Positions 1 through 13,597 of a stretch of DNA of 64,000 nucleotides are shown piece after piece. The position numbers and the translations under genes were made by a program. Every line of letters begins with the position of its first letter. Positions within the stretch are counted from its first letter, which is position 1. Origin of the DNA: Archilochus colubris (Eukaryota > Chordata > Aves > Apodiformes > Trochilidae); NCBI GenBank assembly GCA_023079485.1, contig CM041115.1:42046305-42110304 (forward strand), in the 5' to 3' direction. Under the pieces are notes generated by a model. It was not told the origin of the DNA and did not search any database. It worked only from the letters and a program-made list of their open reading frames with translations.

Positions 1-3000
1 GGTGATTTAACAAGATTCAGTGGCAAAGTTCATTTGATTATTCACTCTGTAAAAGGCAGGTTCAGACAAAACTGTCAGGGAAACCCTCCCTTGAGTCACA
101 AGATTCAGACATGATCTTCCTGTTTTCTATATTCCTTGTCAGAGAGGATCCAGTCCTGATTTTAGGACTGATTTAGGATTGAACGAATGTTCAATCAATC
201 CTTTATATCACTTAGGTAAGATTTTAAAAGTTTGGCATGGTACTAAGCACATACAAAAATTCTGTTGCAGCAATATAACTCTCAGTTTTGCAGACTAACC
301 TTGAGAAGTGTCCCTTCTCAAAGGGAGATCTTGGCGTGCATCTTGCTGCCATGCAAGACAGCTCGAAGAGCTCCTTTGGGCTACTCATTTTATGGTGGTA
401 AAATGATTAACTCATAGTCATGTTGGCATACTGACCACAGTTGCTTGTTCCAAATTTGGCTTCAGTAGGACATTTTTCAGCCCTATGGTTAGTTGGGTAC
501 ATTACTCACCTTATCTTTTGTCTATTGTGTTGTTATCTGTCTCACCTAAAACCACTTATAGCAGGATCCAGCCATCTTGACCATCACTAGTGCAGAAGGC
601 TATGGTTGGAGCATATCATCACAGTACCATTTTTTCATTTATTACAATTGCTTTGGCAGACTGATAAGGAAAAAAAAAAAGATAAAAAATGAAAAAAAAA
701 AAGCAGTAAATGCATTTGGGCTCCATTTTTTTTTTGTCATTCACATGATATATAGACTTGTACTACACAGGGGAAGCAGAAATTGATCAAAGACTTCCAT
801 ACTATTTCACATAATTTTAAAAATAAGAGTTTACATTGTCTACTCAATGTTAAGTCTCCTACGTGCTCTGCTTTGTAATGTGTGTTCTTACAATCTGAGA
901 CATAGCCAGGCAGGTAATGATGTTTTATTTTCACCTGAAGGTTAAGTTGCTTCTCAGAAGGAGCTAAAGTTTAATTCTTTACTTACACGGTGGGAACCAC
1001 CTAAATGCGTTAAGTGTCAAAACACAAGCTCGGTGGGAAAGGTGTTGTTACTTTTAAAATATGAATTAGCCATAAGGTGGCAGTGTAGCAACTGTTTTTA
1101 GCTAAAGTGGAATAAAAAGGAGATGTCTAGTCTGATTGCAAGGTGTAAGTGACATAGCAACAGTTTAGGTGCTTAAGGATATATTTTTTTCTTTTTCTTT
1201 AAATATATATATATATATCTGAAACATCCTAGGAGTGACATGTCTTTCACTAATACCTGACTTCCAGTAAAGAAAAATTCAGGCAAGATGTAAATACATA
1301 AAAATATGTTAAATATGCAGTCTAGAAAATATTAATCAGTAGAAGGCTAAGATGCTTAGTTGTGAATATGTTATGTGGTTTGTACACATTCCTTTAAGGA
1401 AGCTTATTCTTTTCTTAGAGAAATAATGTTTCTTTAAAACATGCAGGTTCAAATGCTCACATAGGTATACTCACACATGAAAACAGCTCCAAAAATAAAA
1501 ACTTTCAAACGACATGAAGTTGTAGAATCACATCCTCTCTCTACTCACCTTCTCTTATAATCTATTAGCATCTTTCTTTGTTAAGTGCTACAAGTTAAGA
1601 CAAAACAGATGTGGCAATGATCAGTGGCTTCAAGTGTGCATCATCTTAAAAGCTTCTCAAAAAAATCTCAAAAGATATGAAGTGTATCTCCAAAATACAT
1701 ATGAAGGAGAGCTTAATGCTTGTTCTTCGTAGATGTTTTCAATAAGTTTGATCTAATTTCTGCACTGAGAGTACATATAAAGAGAGCAGTTGGCCATTCC
1801 TAGTCAATTCTGAATGTGCAGATGGATAATGAAAAATTTGGATGAATACCAAATACTTGATTTTGATACCATCCACGTATTCATATGAAGTCTTCTTAGA
1901 GCTAATATTCCTCCTAAAAAAATAATTACTGTAAAGACATGTCTTGCAAAGTGTGGAGAAATGGACAATACAAATATATATGCTGGGCACTGGAACTAGG
2001 AAAAAAAAAAAAAAAAAAAAAAAGAGGAAAAGAGGACAAGTTAATGTTCAAAGCTGAATGCATTGGTTTCCGTTCTCTGCTGACACATTGCTGATAATCA
2101 CTGACTTTGATTTGATGTCAAATTGTCAAGCTTAAAACCTAGTTACAGTCCCAGATTTGTAGTGAATTTTTTGCTTTTAATCCTGTGGATTGAGTTTTCT
2201 CTCACAACTGATTGTACAAATCACAGAGCTACAAAAACCAAATAAAAACAACCTACGTTCACAATGACATTTGTCTCTATTCAAGCACTTTATATTTATA
2301 AAGGCCTGCAGAATAGCTTTTCTATTCCACAAAAGTGCTGAAATTATCTGAAATATATCTTCAGAATTTCTTTTCCTTCATTCACTTTTTACTAACTGGT
2401 AATATAGAAGAACAGGTATTTGCAAGCACAGAAACTTTGCAGTTCCCTTAAAAAATCAACCAGGCAAGCAAACTAAAAATTATCTATGCTACTAGAGGAA
2501 AAACTACAAAAAGTTACTAGTAATAACATTTCTTCTATTCAGCAAGTCTTAGATGAAAAACAGTCAGAAATGTTTCAACAGATGTTTTATGTAAAGAATG
2601 CTGTGTTTTCATATTAAGCTATAAGTAATATAGATAATAATGAATAATTACACATAATAACTATTATTTGTTTGAATCACTAAGGAAGCACATATCAGGA
2701 AGCATTTAGGTATCAGTAAAAGAGCCAGCAGACAAATCTGCTAAAATCAGATTTAAAAAACCAGAGAAACAAAAAACCCTGCTCTCCCAAAGGCTTTTTC
2801 AGTCATTTAGGATTAGAACTGATGAGAAATAAATTCAATCAAAATGGAAGAAGAATATAACACATCAGAAATATAGTGGTCTATAACCTACTCAGTGCTC
2901 AAATGTCTGAATTAAATGTGAAAAACTAGAACATGCTGCTGTTAGGTTTTCTTTGGTTTTTTGTAACTTCATAAGGCCAGCTCCTTCTGAAACCTTAAAA

Positions 3001-3050
3001 ATTATGAGTAGAAAAGGCAGCCTGTTCAACTAATCTTCAGGAAGAAGCAG
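1..3050. other. AT-rich noncoding DNA
   Basis: No CR1, LTR or credible coding sequence is seen here. It contains a short (TA)n run at 1198-1219, homopolymer A runs near 669-703 and a 23-base A run at 2001-2023. The few ORFs are short, AT-driven and lack recognisable domains. Consistent with intron or intergenic DNA. Confidence 0.6.
2001..2023 (+). repeat. Poly-A tract (23 A)
   Basis: An uninterrupted run of 23 A. CR1 does not leave poly-A tails and no retrocopy is recognisable upstream, so it is probably a simple homopolymer. Confidence 0.85.
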
Positions 3051-3931
3051 ATCCTGGAGATAGGTGTCCCCAGATCGTAAGTAGCCTATGGCCTTGAACC
3101 TTGCCAGCCTACAGCTGGAATGAATCCACCTCCTTCATCCCTTTAAGATACACCTCTTTCTGCAAGGCTGCTCACAACCTCCTCATTGTTCAGTAGTGAA
3201 CAGCTGTGAAAGTGTTCACACCCTGTGAAGGTGCCAAGGTGCTGGCAGTGGATGCTGCAGAGGCAGCGTCTCCAAAAAGAGTCTGAGTGCATCCCTGTGT
3301 TGGACACAACTGGGTCCAGCCACCTTCAGTGGACCCATTAAAGGACACAACTGAGACCCTTGGAACAGTTTGTAGTGCCTTTGGGAAAAGGTGTTTAAGA
3401 AAAGACAATTATTCTAGGTATTCATAGGAGTGAAAAATAGTGGAAAACATGACAGTGAACACCAAGGGCAGAGAAGGAGAGGAAAGAGGTGCTCTGGGTG
3501 ATGGAGCAGAGGTTTCCCTGCAGCCCATGAAGAGGACATAGAGAAGCAGGAGGAAAGAGTGAGGAAGCTGCAGCAGAGATTAACCACACTGTCCTGACCA
3601 CATACACCCCATCTTTCTTTCTTGCCCTCTGAGGCTCAGCTTCACTGTTCAGTCATGTTTTCTCTAGTTGCTCCAGGGAAGAAAGGTGTTGTATTAATAT
3701 TTGTCTTCATTTCTCACTACCCAGATCTATTTTACTGAGCAACATATTAAATTAATTTTCCCACAAATCAAGTCTTTTTTTGTCTATAACAGTAACTGGC
3801 AAGTGATTTCTCTGCCTTTACCTTGACTCATGATCCTTCCTTCATCTTATTTCTTCTCCTGTCCCATAGAGGATGGTCAGTAAGAAGTTCAGTGGATCTC
3901 TGGCTGCTTGTCAAGGCATAATATTACAACA
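3050..3931 (+). mobile_element. Decayed solo LTR of a widespread avian LTR family
   Basis: From about 3430 to 3931 the sequence follows, in order, an avian LTR family I recognise: a purine-rich block with glutamine/serine-like CTGCAGCCC repeats, a GAACTGACC-like block, and an AT-rich tail ending in ACA at 3931. The same order, reversed, is seen at 38646-39502. The left part (3050-3430) is GC-richer than its surroundings but I could not match it firmly, so the 5' boundary is a guess. No internal retroviral genes adjoin it, which suggests a solo LTR formed by LTR-LTR recombination. No clean target-site duplication was found. It is heavily mutated and therefore old. Confidence 0.55.
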
Positions 3932-4539
3932 GCCTTCCCTGCTTAAAGCCTAAAACCATGACTGTTACTACTACAGGCCTGTTTGCTTTCACAGTTTTTC
4001 TATCAGTTATATCCCCTCTTTTGCCTCTCTTTCTATACTGTTAAGGTCAAAGGAGTGTGCCTTGGACCTTTGTGCAATTTGGCCTATTTAAACATCAATG
4101 TTTCACCCTCTAGATTTATGTGAAAACACAGATATGTCTCAGTCACTCTTTGTTTCAAGTGTCTTTAGATCTTTCTTCTTGTTTATTCTCTATATCCCTG
4201 TACTTTCTCCTATTTTCTTTTTTACCATGTTAGATCTTTATTTCTCTCCTGTGTTTCATGACTTATTTTTCTGTGTGGGCTTTTATAACACCTTATTAAG
4301 AGGCTCACTTTTCCCACTGAGAAAATAGAGTACCTCTAGAGGAAAGAAAATGTTAGACAAGCATCATTATGAAAAAGAAAGTTATGGGAAAACAAAAAAA
4401 AAAAAAACAAAAAAAAAAACGGAAAAGAAAGATGAATTTTCTTCAGATGTTTCACAAGATTATTGAACTGCAGTGAAAAATATTATTTTCTTTTGCCTGA
4501 CTTCAGGAATCTTTTGGGCTTAGTCTCCCACAGACTTAG
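3932..4539. other. AT-rich noncoding DNA
   Basis: No recognisable element. It contains an interrupted A/C run at 4390-4420. The small ORF at 4098-4328 is a phenylalanine- and leucine-rich product of T-rich DNA, without domain similarity that I can see. Confidence 0.55.
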
Positions 4540-5238
4540 ATCTGGGAAATCCCAAGCAGAAATGCAAGCTGAGTGAAGAACGGATTGAGAACAACAGCCC
4601 TAAGGAGAAAGACTTGGGGATGATAGTTGATGAGAAGCTCAATATGAGACAGAAATGTGTGCGTGCTTGCAGCCCAGAAAGCCAGCTGTATCATGGGCTG
4701 AATCACAGGGCATGCGGCCAGCAGGTCAAAAGAGCAGATTCTCCCCCTCTACTCCACTCTCATGAAACCCCAGATGGAGTCCGATGTCTAGTTCTGGATA
4801 TTCCAACACAAGAAGAACATGGAGCTCTTGGACTGAGTCTAGAGGAAGGTAATGAGCATGATTAAATTGCTGAAGCAGCTCTCCTACAAGGACAAGCTCA
4901 GAGAGTTGTGCTTGTTCAGCCTGGAAAAGAGGAGGCTCTAGGGAGACTTTATGGTACCTTTCAGTACCTGAACAGGGCCTACTGGAAATTTGGGCCCAAG
5001 TGCATCAAAAGGAGGTTTATTTTGGATATTAGGAAGAACTTCTTTACTGAAAAAGTAGTCAGGCATTGCATCAGAGTGCCCAGAGAAGGGGTGGAGTCAC
5101 CATCCCTGGAGGTATTTAACTGATATGGAGATGTGGAGCTTTGGCATATGTTTTATTGATGAGTGTGGCAGCATTCTAGGTTTATGCTTGGACTTCATAA
5201 TTTCAAGGGTCTTTTCCAAGCCATATTCTATGAATATA
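4540..5238 (+). mobile_element. CR1 LINE, 5'-truncated
   Basis: The 3' portion of a CR1 element. It carries broken pieces of the ORF2 C-terminal tail: a block resembling [11 protein letters not shown] at the start, an AQKA/NHxLGxI-like segment, a [24 protein letters not shown] segment, and [32 protein letters not shown] near the end, spread over several frames. The 3' end has TCTTTTCCAAGCC followed by a single ATTCTATG octamer. Several frameshifts and stops show that it is an old, inactive copy. The left boundary is approximate. Confidence 0.85.
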
Positions 5239-7017
5239 AAATGATCTCAGTATGGTTAAGAGAGATCCAGGGATTAAAAAAGAAAAAAAAGTATGAGTTT
5301 GTTTGAATAATGGTCCTCTTTTCAGAAAAGAGGTACTTACTTTCAGACTCCTTGCTGTCCATTCTTCTCACCTCCACAATTAAGAAGAAAGAAAGAAACT
5401 CATACTGAATAATTTAGCAATCTGTCAAGAAAATTAATCTGTCTTCATCTGCCAAAATGCAATATTTCAACATGGAGAAAACTAACTCTGTGCAAATCCA
5501 ATAAGCTTCTTGCATTATACATGTTCTTCAGTCCTGAGTACCCTACCTGCCAGCCACCGATAAGGCTGCTCAAACATTTGTGTTTTTTAAAACTTATCTT
5601 TATAGTAGGGCAAAGTTAAAACACTCCCAGACTATTCAGTGATCAGTAGACAATTTACTCTGCATTCTTTGTCGCTCTCCTCTGATCCTAAATTCCAGCT
5701 TCTGCAAAATGCATTTTTTAAGAAGCCACAGCAATCCTTTACTTTCAAATATATATGAGGGAAATGATAACTTCTGTTGCCCATTCAGATTCTTCATGAC
5801 AGCACCAGTCATGAAACAATTTTTGAAATGTCTGCATGGGAGGCCCGCACAATCCCAAGAGTTATTATACCATTTCCAGTATTATATCAGTGGCCATCCA
5901 GTGTGGATTCAAGAAAACAGCATGTGCATTTCTAAGTAAACTTGCAAGGAAACTTCTGAGTTGCTGATTAGTAATAGTTATATATCAAGCACTAATTTCA
6001 TTGCTGCAGAATGAAATTTGAGGCACAAAAGCATATCTCTCACCTGAGGGAGGAATTTATTCAGGATTTTGGTTAACTTATGATGAGTTTTTTATTAGCT
6101 TTCCAAGAGAGTGCAATCCAAAGATCAAGGGTGGCACAAATTTCTACCAGCAACATCAATAACGAAATAAACATTATGTAGCTTCAAGGAAAAGAAAGAG
6201 ATATTCTGCAGAATAATTAGTTGCAGATCTAGAGGCTGTTGCGCAATAAAAAATTGTTAGTGAATCTGAATTAGATCCATCCAAAATATATGAATCATTT
6301 CATTGCCCAAAATTTGAAGATCCTATGAATCTTATTAGCAAGGCTTTAATCTAGTTCTACAAAACACTGCATTTTCAAAATGAGAGTTCTCACCCTCAAT
6401 AAATGAGCTGCAAGAGGTTCTTCAAAAGTTTAGGAAATTTTTATGACTTGGGTGTTTTTATATTTTCTTTAATGAGTGTTGAAAGAGCATAAAATGTAAA
6501 AAACAATGAAAAGCATATTAGCTTGAATTTAATACAAGTTTTGACAATAATTTTACTTTTATGATCAGAACACTTCATCATGTATGAGTGGACTAAATGC
6601 CATGAGCAAATTATCATCATCTGAGGTAATCACACTGAATTTTAATTTTGTTGTGGGATGTTAATTTGTAATGTTATGGCCACCAAGTACCTGTTTTGCC
6701 TGATATGACTTAATCAAATGATACTATTATTTAGCATGCTATTTCCATGGGCAAATTAAGCTCAAGTGTTTAGCTCTGTGGACCCTTGAGAATCTAATGA
6801 ACTATCTTGGGATCACACACAGGCAACATTGCATACACAGTGATATATAGCATATCAAATTTGTATTTTTTCTAACAAAAATACGAGTTCTGATAGTTCA
6901 GAGAAAAGTTATTGCATTTTCTTTCTATTTTAGGTTTGAAATGGAATCATTTAAACATTTATGCAAGTATACCTAGACAGGTCTTAGTTTGTTAATTTGA
7001 GCTAGAAACCAAATTGA

Positions 7018-7042
7018 ATCTATCTATCTATCTATCTATCTC
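7018..7042 (+). repeat. (ATCT)n microsatellite
   Basis: About six perfect ATCT tetramers. Confidence 0.95.
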
Positions 7043-7314
7043 CCTTTGAGATAAAACAATGCATTTATGCAGTCTTTAGATCTATTCCACTGGCAACTAA
7101 ATGTAATCTGGAAATCAGCTAATATTATATTTTTTTTAAAAATTAAACTCCTATCATTTTCTTCTACAAAAATTATCTGCTTCAGGAAAGTTCATGAAAG
7201 ATATACTTTTGCAACTGACACAGAAACTTAATTTGTCAAACAAATGGAATTGCCTCCAGAAGCAATTAGCCATGAAACTTATTTATGAAGACATGAAAAA
7301 CTTCTGAAACATTT

Positions 7315-7377
7315 AAAAAAATAAAATAAAATAAAATAAAATAAAATAAAATAAAATAAAATAAAATAAAATAAAAT
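7315..7377 (+). repeat. (AAAAT)n microsatellite
   Basis: About twelve near-perfect AAAAT pentamers. A second array of the same unit lies at 42169-42219. Confidence 0.95.
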
Positions 7378-7553
7378 TCACCCAGGGTATCTTTTAGCTA
7401 TTAGTGGATTAGTGATTTTTGTACTTTTTCATTGACCAAATGAAGGAAAAAGCTTTTCCAGGACTGATAGCTAATGTTATGAATTACCAAAACAATCTTC
7501 CACCATTTCCCATTAGCTCTTTGCTGTCAAGGACAAGATAGTTTTCTGCAACC

Positions 7554-7583
7554 TTTTTTTTTTTTTTTCTTTTTTTTTTTTTT
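7554..7583 (+). repeat. Poly-T tract
   Basis: T run interrupted by one C. No adjacent retrocopy was recognised on either strand. Confidence 0.9.
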
Positions 7584-9789
7584 ATGGGAGAAAATAAAGA
7601 TAGAATTATCAAATATCATCTTGCAAAACCACCAAAAAAGTACTACAGCATACAAAATTAATTAATTAATGTAGAAAATCCAGATCTGTTACAGCTATAG
7701 ATTTATTACTTAGGAAGATTCTATGTTTATTCCATTAAATTATTGCTTGAGTGTTACATTAGGAAAAGTCTCTGGATTCATCTTATATTAATATAGCCTA
7801 AGAATCATTGTCTTCCTTACTGTGTTTTAGAAAGTTCTTTCTTCTACTTCCCAAATAGTAGTAAAATGAAAAATTTCAAAAGAAGAAGAAAAAAAATGTG
7901 GTGTTGGCTTCCATTTGTAACTTAAAGTACAAAATTTTTCTGTTGTTCTACCAATTTGGCTGGATATCAATCAGTCAGCCAAAACATTTTCAGGCTGCAA
8001 ACTAATAAAGGTTATTCTTGCCTGAATTGTGTTGAATTTCAATCTTTCACTGACAGAAAATGTAATTTTTAACCATTATTACTAGAATATATATTAAAAA
8101 TAGATTTAACAATGGTACTACCATAAGAATTGTGTGGCAAAAATACTTAAGGTAAAATAAGCAAAACTTAGATTAGTTTTGATGTTTATATGGCAAATTT
8201 ATAAACTCTATATATAATTTTTAGTACATTTTTAATAAGTCACATAACAAAGGGAATATTATCAGAAGTAAAAAATTATTTTAGGGAGAAATCCTTTTCC
8301 ATTTTTATACCTTAACTCAAAACTATTTTAAAAAATTGACCCAGACATAAATTCATACCTTTTTCCTTGAGATCCATCATTTTGGTAAGAATTATTTTCT
8401 CTTGTATATTTATGCAGTGAACTTTTGCAAAAAGGAAGAAAGAAATTGATTTCTTAATGGTTAAGAATACTTCATTATATTGGAAGCCCTACTTTGTGTA
8501 ATTTTCTCCTTGTAAGACAAGTCAGATGAAGATAAAACAAACCACTGTAAATAACGTGAGAACAACACTGATCCATAAGGAGACTAACTTTCATATGAGA
8601 TCCCACAATCAGCTCTACGAAACTATATTATGATGGAAAGAATTCAAACAGTACTCAATTCTCCAGAATGTACTGTTTTTTGTTAATGTGTCCACCTAAC
8701 AAGCACAGCTCTGTATCAGTTTCCAGTTACAAAGTAACAAATCTAATGAAGCAGGGGGATCATTGGAACCAAGTAATATTTTATTTTCTTTGATTTTTAT
8801 AAATATCTAGGCAGGGCCAAATTTGGCATATCAATCAACAGACTCAGTTATTTTCGAAACTGAGACAAAGTTTATTGATCTGAGGACCCATTTATTCTCT
8901 TAGCCCATTCCCAGGGCCTTTCTCCAAAGACCCTTCCGAAGGTCTGGTGTTATTCCAGTTTTTCAGTAAATTTCCACCATCCCTTTTGGTAAACAAGTGG
9001 CTTCATTAGCACATTTCTTTCTTATCACTCACATTATCTTCACCATTTCCCAGAGCCAAGAAGAATGGTGAATCTTTTTTAACCAGAGGTCAAAAATTAT
9101 CTGTAAATTAATATGTATCTGAGTGAAGATAGTGCTTACAATGATGTCAAAAGCATGCTGACCCAAACCAAATCACCTTTTCCATCTTTTTTGGTTTTTT
9201 GTTTTTGTTTTTGGCAAGTGGTAAAGGCAAGATACTGAGAAAAATGCCAAAAAAATCTCTGCCCAGACTTCAAATATCCACAGCTGTTCTTTTTTAGTCT
9301 GCATAGGAAAGTTTCTTCTGATATGGAGGTTGCTCCCACCCATTGTTTAGTGGGTTTGTATGATCCAAATAATTTTAAAAAAAATTTACCATGATCTGAA
9401 TTGCCTTGGGCTTGCCAGAAATCAGTCACAACAAGGACTTTCAATATTGCACTTCACTATCTCTCCAATGAAATATTATTTCTAGAGCTCCCACTCACTT
9501 TTAAAGAATGCTATCGTTGCTTTATATCAATAAAAATCTCAATATATGGGGTATTTGACCAAGTTAATTACCATGAGGCCTAGCCAGTTGGGTAATTCTA
9601 CCTCATACTCAGGGAAAGAAGAGCCAGTAACCAGGCAAATGGATTAAATGGATTTTCTAGATACCACTATCTTTGTACTTTTCTGACATTACTGAAAACC
9701 ATTGATTTTTTATTATAATACTATTTTTAATCAGAATAAGCAAAAGATAAAAGAATGTGAAAAGGAGCATTTCAGACCTTTTCTTCCTC

Positions 9790-9821
9790 TTTTTTTTTTT
9801 TTATTTTTATTTTTTTTTTAA
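9790..9821 (+). repeat. T-rich homopolymer tract
   Basis: Interrupted poly-T with single A residues. No retrocopy seen beside it. Confidence 0.85.
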
Positions 9822-11262
9822 TTTCTGAAGGAGCATTTTTAACTTCCTTCTCACTGCATTTCCAGTGTGTAAAGCTTTGAGATGATGGTGAGACTGAATG
9901 ACTGAAAAATAAGCAGAATTTGTAAATATTTTAATGCCAGAATATATTCAGTATTGACCAAAGTACAACAGTCCTGGCTTTACAGGAAAAGAGCTTAATA
10001 TACAGACATGAATGAGTTAATTTGAAACCATTCCTCAGTTATGTAAATGTACAAAATGTAGTGCCACTTTCTATTCTTATTGCAATCATGAGACTGTCAC
10101 TATAATTGATTAATTTTGTGCCATTCTTTCCCAGTGATCTCTTTGTCACAAGAATGAACTATCACAGAATTTTAATGCTTAGTACATTTTAGTTTTCATA
10201 ATGTATTCTGATTCCCATTCTAGTGACAAAGGTTGGCACAAAATCAGACCATATTCATAACAAAGGCTGCAAAATAAAGCAGGAAACAGTATAGAATCCA
10301 TCTTCATGACAATCTCAGAACAACAGGAACAGAAATATCACAAAACAAAACTCTTTGTCCCTGTGGCAGTCTCAGTATTGTAATATCACAATACTCCAAA
10401 ATGCATTTCTGAACCTTTTTGACTGTATTAAATTAATTTTGCAGTATAGATATCTTCCACAATATTTTAAAAAGGGGACAGTAAGGAAAAAAATACTCCT
10501 GGAATGTGATTGGTAAGAAATAGTTGTTGTTTAATGAAAATTACTATTTGGCTGCTTTCTAATTCCTAAATCCACCACTGAGCTACTGAAGACAGGGAGA
10601 GGGGCAAAGAGAAAGGAAAAAAAAGCCAGTGGTTCTTTTTCATAGAACCTTTACACCATAAACTTGTTGTTTCTCTCTAGACCTACAGTTAGAATTTTCT
10701 GATAAACTGCTAAAATAGCAAAACCATATCTAACACAAACTATGTTCAGTGTTAGAAAATATTTCCATTCATTGAAGTCTTAGATTGTTACATTATGAAT
10801 TATGCATATTTTCAATTTTCTACTCCTAGAAGTAGAGAGAGCCAATAACTACCAGTGAATTTATTTTTCATTCTCTGAGGTAAACTAAGACATGCTCTTT
10901 AACATCAAACTCAGTTGTTTCACACAATTTTTATATTTCTCTACTGTTCAGTCTAATGATAGTTTTTCTTTTAGTACTATGATATTTCAAATTCTCTCTT
11001 AGAATAAAAATGCCCAAGAAGATAAACAAGGTAAACAAGGTTGGCTATGTTGTACTTTATTGAAAATAGAAAGCAAAACAACCTGTTCAACAGCTTTGTG
11101 GACAGATATTTGGATGGTGAAAATGTTTTCTGGTTTAATATTTAAACACTAATCCTACATGTTTTAACTCAAAGGTCATTCCATATTTCCTATTTTAACA
11201 GTTTACCTATTTTGCTGGAATCTCACACTGGGCATACAACTCAGAGGTTTACTTTGGGTTTA

Positions 11263-11299
11263 CATATATATATTTATATATATATATATATATATATAT
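11263..11299 (+). repeat. (TA)n microsatellite
   Basis: Alternating TA, interrupted once by TTT. Confidence 0.95.
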
Positions 11300-11574
11300 T
11301 TCTATGAGTGAAGAGGAATAGGAGGGGACACTCAATGCTCAAAATAGTATTACCTTTTAGGATACTACAATGCAACTTCATAAAGAACACTAAAATATTA
11401 TGTGTATATGGTACAGCTCCTGTCACTTGTACTGCACTACTTCATACAGAGGCTTGAGGGTTTAGGAAATACAGACTGGAAGCTAAGAAAATCTATTAGG
11501 AAAATACATCATGCTTAGCTTGTATATTCTAACCCTTGTCTCTGCTGTTGACCATTGCTGAAATTAGAGTATTT

Positions 11575-12343
11575 TCATAGAATCGTAGAATTTTCAGGGT
11601 TGGAATGGACCTTTAATCTCATCTAATTCCAACCCCTCTGCCACAGGAGGGACACCTCCCACTAGATCAGGTTTCTCAGAGCCCTGTCCAGCTTGGCCTT
11701 AAAAACTTCCAGGGATGGGGCTTCCAACACCTCTCTGGGCACCCTGTTCCAGTGTCTCACCACCCTCATTGTGAAGAACTTCTTACTAACATCTAATCAA
11801 AATCTACCCTCCTCTAGTTTGCATCCATTCCCCCCTGACATCCTAAGAAGTCCCTCCCCAGCTTTCTTGTAGCCCCCCCTTCAGATACTGGAAGGCTACA
11901 ACAAAGTCTCCACAGAGCCGTCTCCTCTTCAGACTGAATAACCCCTATCTCTCTCTGTCTGTCTTCATAGAAGAGGTGCTCCAGCCCTCTGATCATCCTT
12001 GTGGCCCTTCTCTGGACACACTCCAGCACCTCCATGTCTTCTTTGTAATAGGGGCCCCCAGAACTGGATGCATCACTCCATGTGAGGTCTCATAAGAGCA
12101 GAGTAGAGGGGGAGAATCACTTCCCTTGACCTGCTGGCCACACTTCTCTTGATGCAGACAAGTGGTTGGATTTCTAGGTTGCAAGCGTACACTGATGGCT
12201 CATGTTGAACTTCTCATCCACCAGAACCCCCAAGTCCTTTTCCTTAGAGCTGCTCTCAAGCCACTCACTGCCCAGCCTGTATCAGTGGCTTGGATTGCCT
12301 TGACCCAGATGCAGGACCTTGCACTTAGTCTAGTGCAATGTAC
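11575..12343 (-). mobile_element. CR1 LINE, 5'-truncated
   Basis: The left end shows the reverse complement of the CR1 terminus (CATAGAAT and CGTAGAAT octamers, then a block reading GGTTGGAATGGACC on the plus strand). The body, read on minus, gives pieces of the ORF2 C-terminal region: [20 protein letters not shown] in the minus ORF at 11814-12035, and segments for the LFSLEKRRL, [23 protein letters not shown] and [16 protein letters not shown] regions. The right end stops in the region encoding FNKxKCKVLHLG. Stops and frameshifts break the reading frame. Confidence 0.9.
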
Positions 12344-12350
12344 AGCATAG

Positions 12351-12378
12351 TATATGTTATATATATATGTATATATAG
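12351..12378 (+). repeat. (TA)n microsatellite next to a CR1 5' end
   Basis: Short imperfect TA/TG repeat immediately beyond the truncated 5' end of the CR1 copy on its left. Confidence 0.85.
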
Positions 12379-12844
12379 AGAAGTATTTTGGTTTCTTTCT
12401 TGTTTCCACTGCAATAAAATTCCAATAGATAGTACACATTTTCCTAGCTGTGCCTAGATTTTTACTACTGTCATAATATTGTTTTTCAGCATTGAGAGAA
12501 TGTTAGTGAAAAAAATCCCTTGTTCACACTCTGAGAAAGGTTTTTTCTTCATGGAATCAATATTAAATGAAACGCCATATTTAGCTCTCTGAATTCATAA
12601 GCTTATGATCATCTACTGCTCTGGGAGTGCATGACCGCACCCCAGGAAGGAAGTAAAGAGGTCTGTCTTAGGAAATCTTTTTTTTTAGACCACAGTTCCA
12701 ATATACAAAAAAGAAGCTAGTGTTTACTATCAAAGCCAGTGAATTTCAAAGCCAGCTCCAAAATATTGATGGTAAAGCACTGTGCTCTCTTATGTATATA
12801 TTAAAATGCTATTTAGGCATTTTCAGCATTCACCATCTATATGC
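12379..12844. other. AT-rich noncoding DNA between two CR1 copies
   Basis: No recognisable element or ORF of note. Confidence 0.5.
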
Positions 12845-13525
12845 AGTAAAGGCTGAGCACATCCTCCAAAAAGAACCCAGAAGAATCTTATCTGAAAGCA
12901 GACAACTGTGCAGTGATTTTGGACCATATAGCCAAGAAAGGGAACAGCACTGTGGCCTTTGTCAGGAACAGTGTGACCAGCAGGACCAGGAGGGTGGTCT
13001 TACCCCTGCATTCACTCTTACTAAGGCCACACCTCTGTGTGCAGTTTTGTGTGCCACATTATATGAAGGACATCAAGGTGCTGGAGAGGGTGCAGAGAAG
13101 GGCAACTAGGTTGATTAGGCATCTGGAGAACAGGTCTTATGAGGATATACTGAAGGAGCTGAAGATGTTCATCCTGGAGAACATGAGGCTGAGGGGACAC
13201 CTTGTTGCTGTCTACAGCTAAAGGAGGTTGTAGAGAGGCAGGTGTTGGCCTCTTCTCCCTAGAGATTAGCAATAGGAAAAGAGGAAATGGGTTCAAGTTG
13301 TACCAGGGGAGATTGAGGATGTTAGGAAAAATTAGGAAAAATTTCTTCACAGAAAAAGTGGTGAAATATTGGAACAGGTTGCCCAGGGAGGTGGTGGAGT
13401 CACCATTCCTTGGGGTATTCAAAAACTTTGGTAGATAATTTAGTGGTTATGGTGGTGTAGGACTGACAGTTGGACTCGATGATCTTGAAAGTCCTTTCCA
13501 ACCATGATGACTCTATGATTCTATT
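12845..13525 (+). mobile_element. CR1 LINE, 5'-truncated
   Basis: The plus-strand ORF at 12913-13221 gives ILDHIAKKGNSTVAFVRNSV, then LLLRPHLCVQFCVPHYMKDI and VLERVQRRATRLIRHLENRS. The ORF at 13202-13438 gives the tail [20 protein letters not shown] followed by [15 protein letters not shown]. These are the C-terminal ORF2 blocks, split by frameshifts. The 3' end has GATGATCTTGAAAGTCCTTTCC, then octamer-like ACTCTATG and ATTCTATT. This 3' end resembles those of the copies at 53194-53384 and 56955-57030 more than the others, suggesting a shared subfamily. The left boundary is approximate. Confidence 0.87.
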
Positions 13526-13597
13526 TTTTTTTCCTTCAGCAGTTGGATATCTGTGCTTATCAACAACAGTTCAGAAGACTGAAAGCATCAGAGGGGA

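Larger units (their letters stand above)
5239..11574. other. AT-rich noncoding DNA with simple repeats
   Basis: About 6.3 kb without a recognisable gene or transposon. It holds an ATCT tetranucleotide, an AAAAT pentanucleotide, T-rich tracts and a TA repeat (listed separately). The 102-codon ORF on the minus strand at 9136-9444 has a lysine/glutamine run from a T/G-rich tract and no recognisable domain. The stretch 8870-9130 is somewhat less AT-rich, but I cannot assign it. Confidence 0.55.

Noticed and set aside
9136..9444. 102-codon minus ORF
   Set aside because: The C-terminal half includes a lysine/glutamine run from a T/G-rich tract; no domain, no splice context and no neighbouring gene features.
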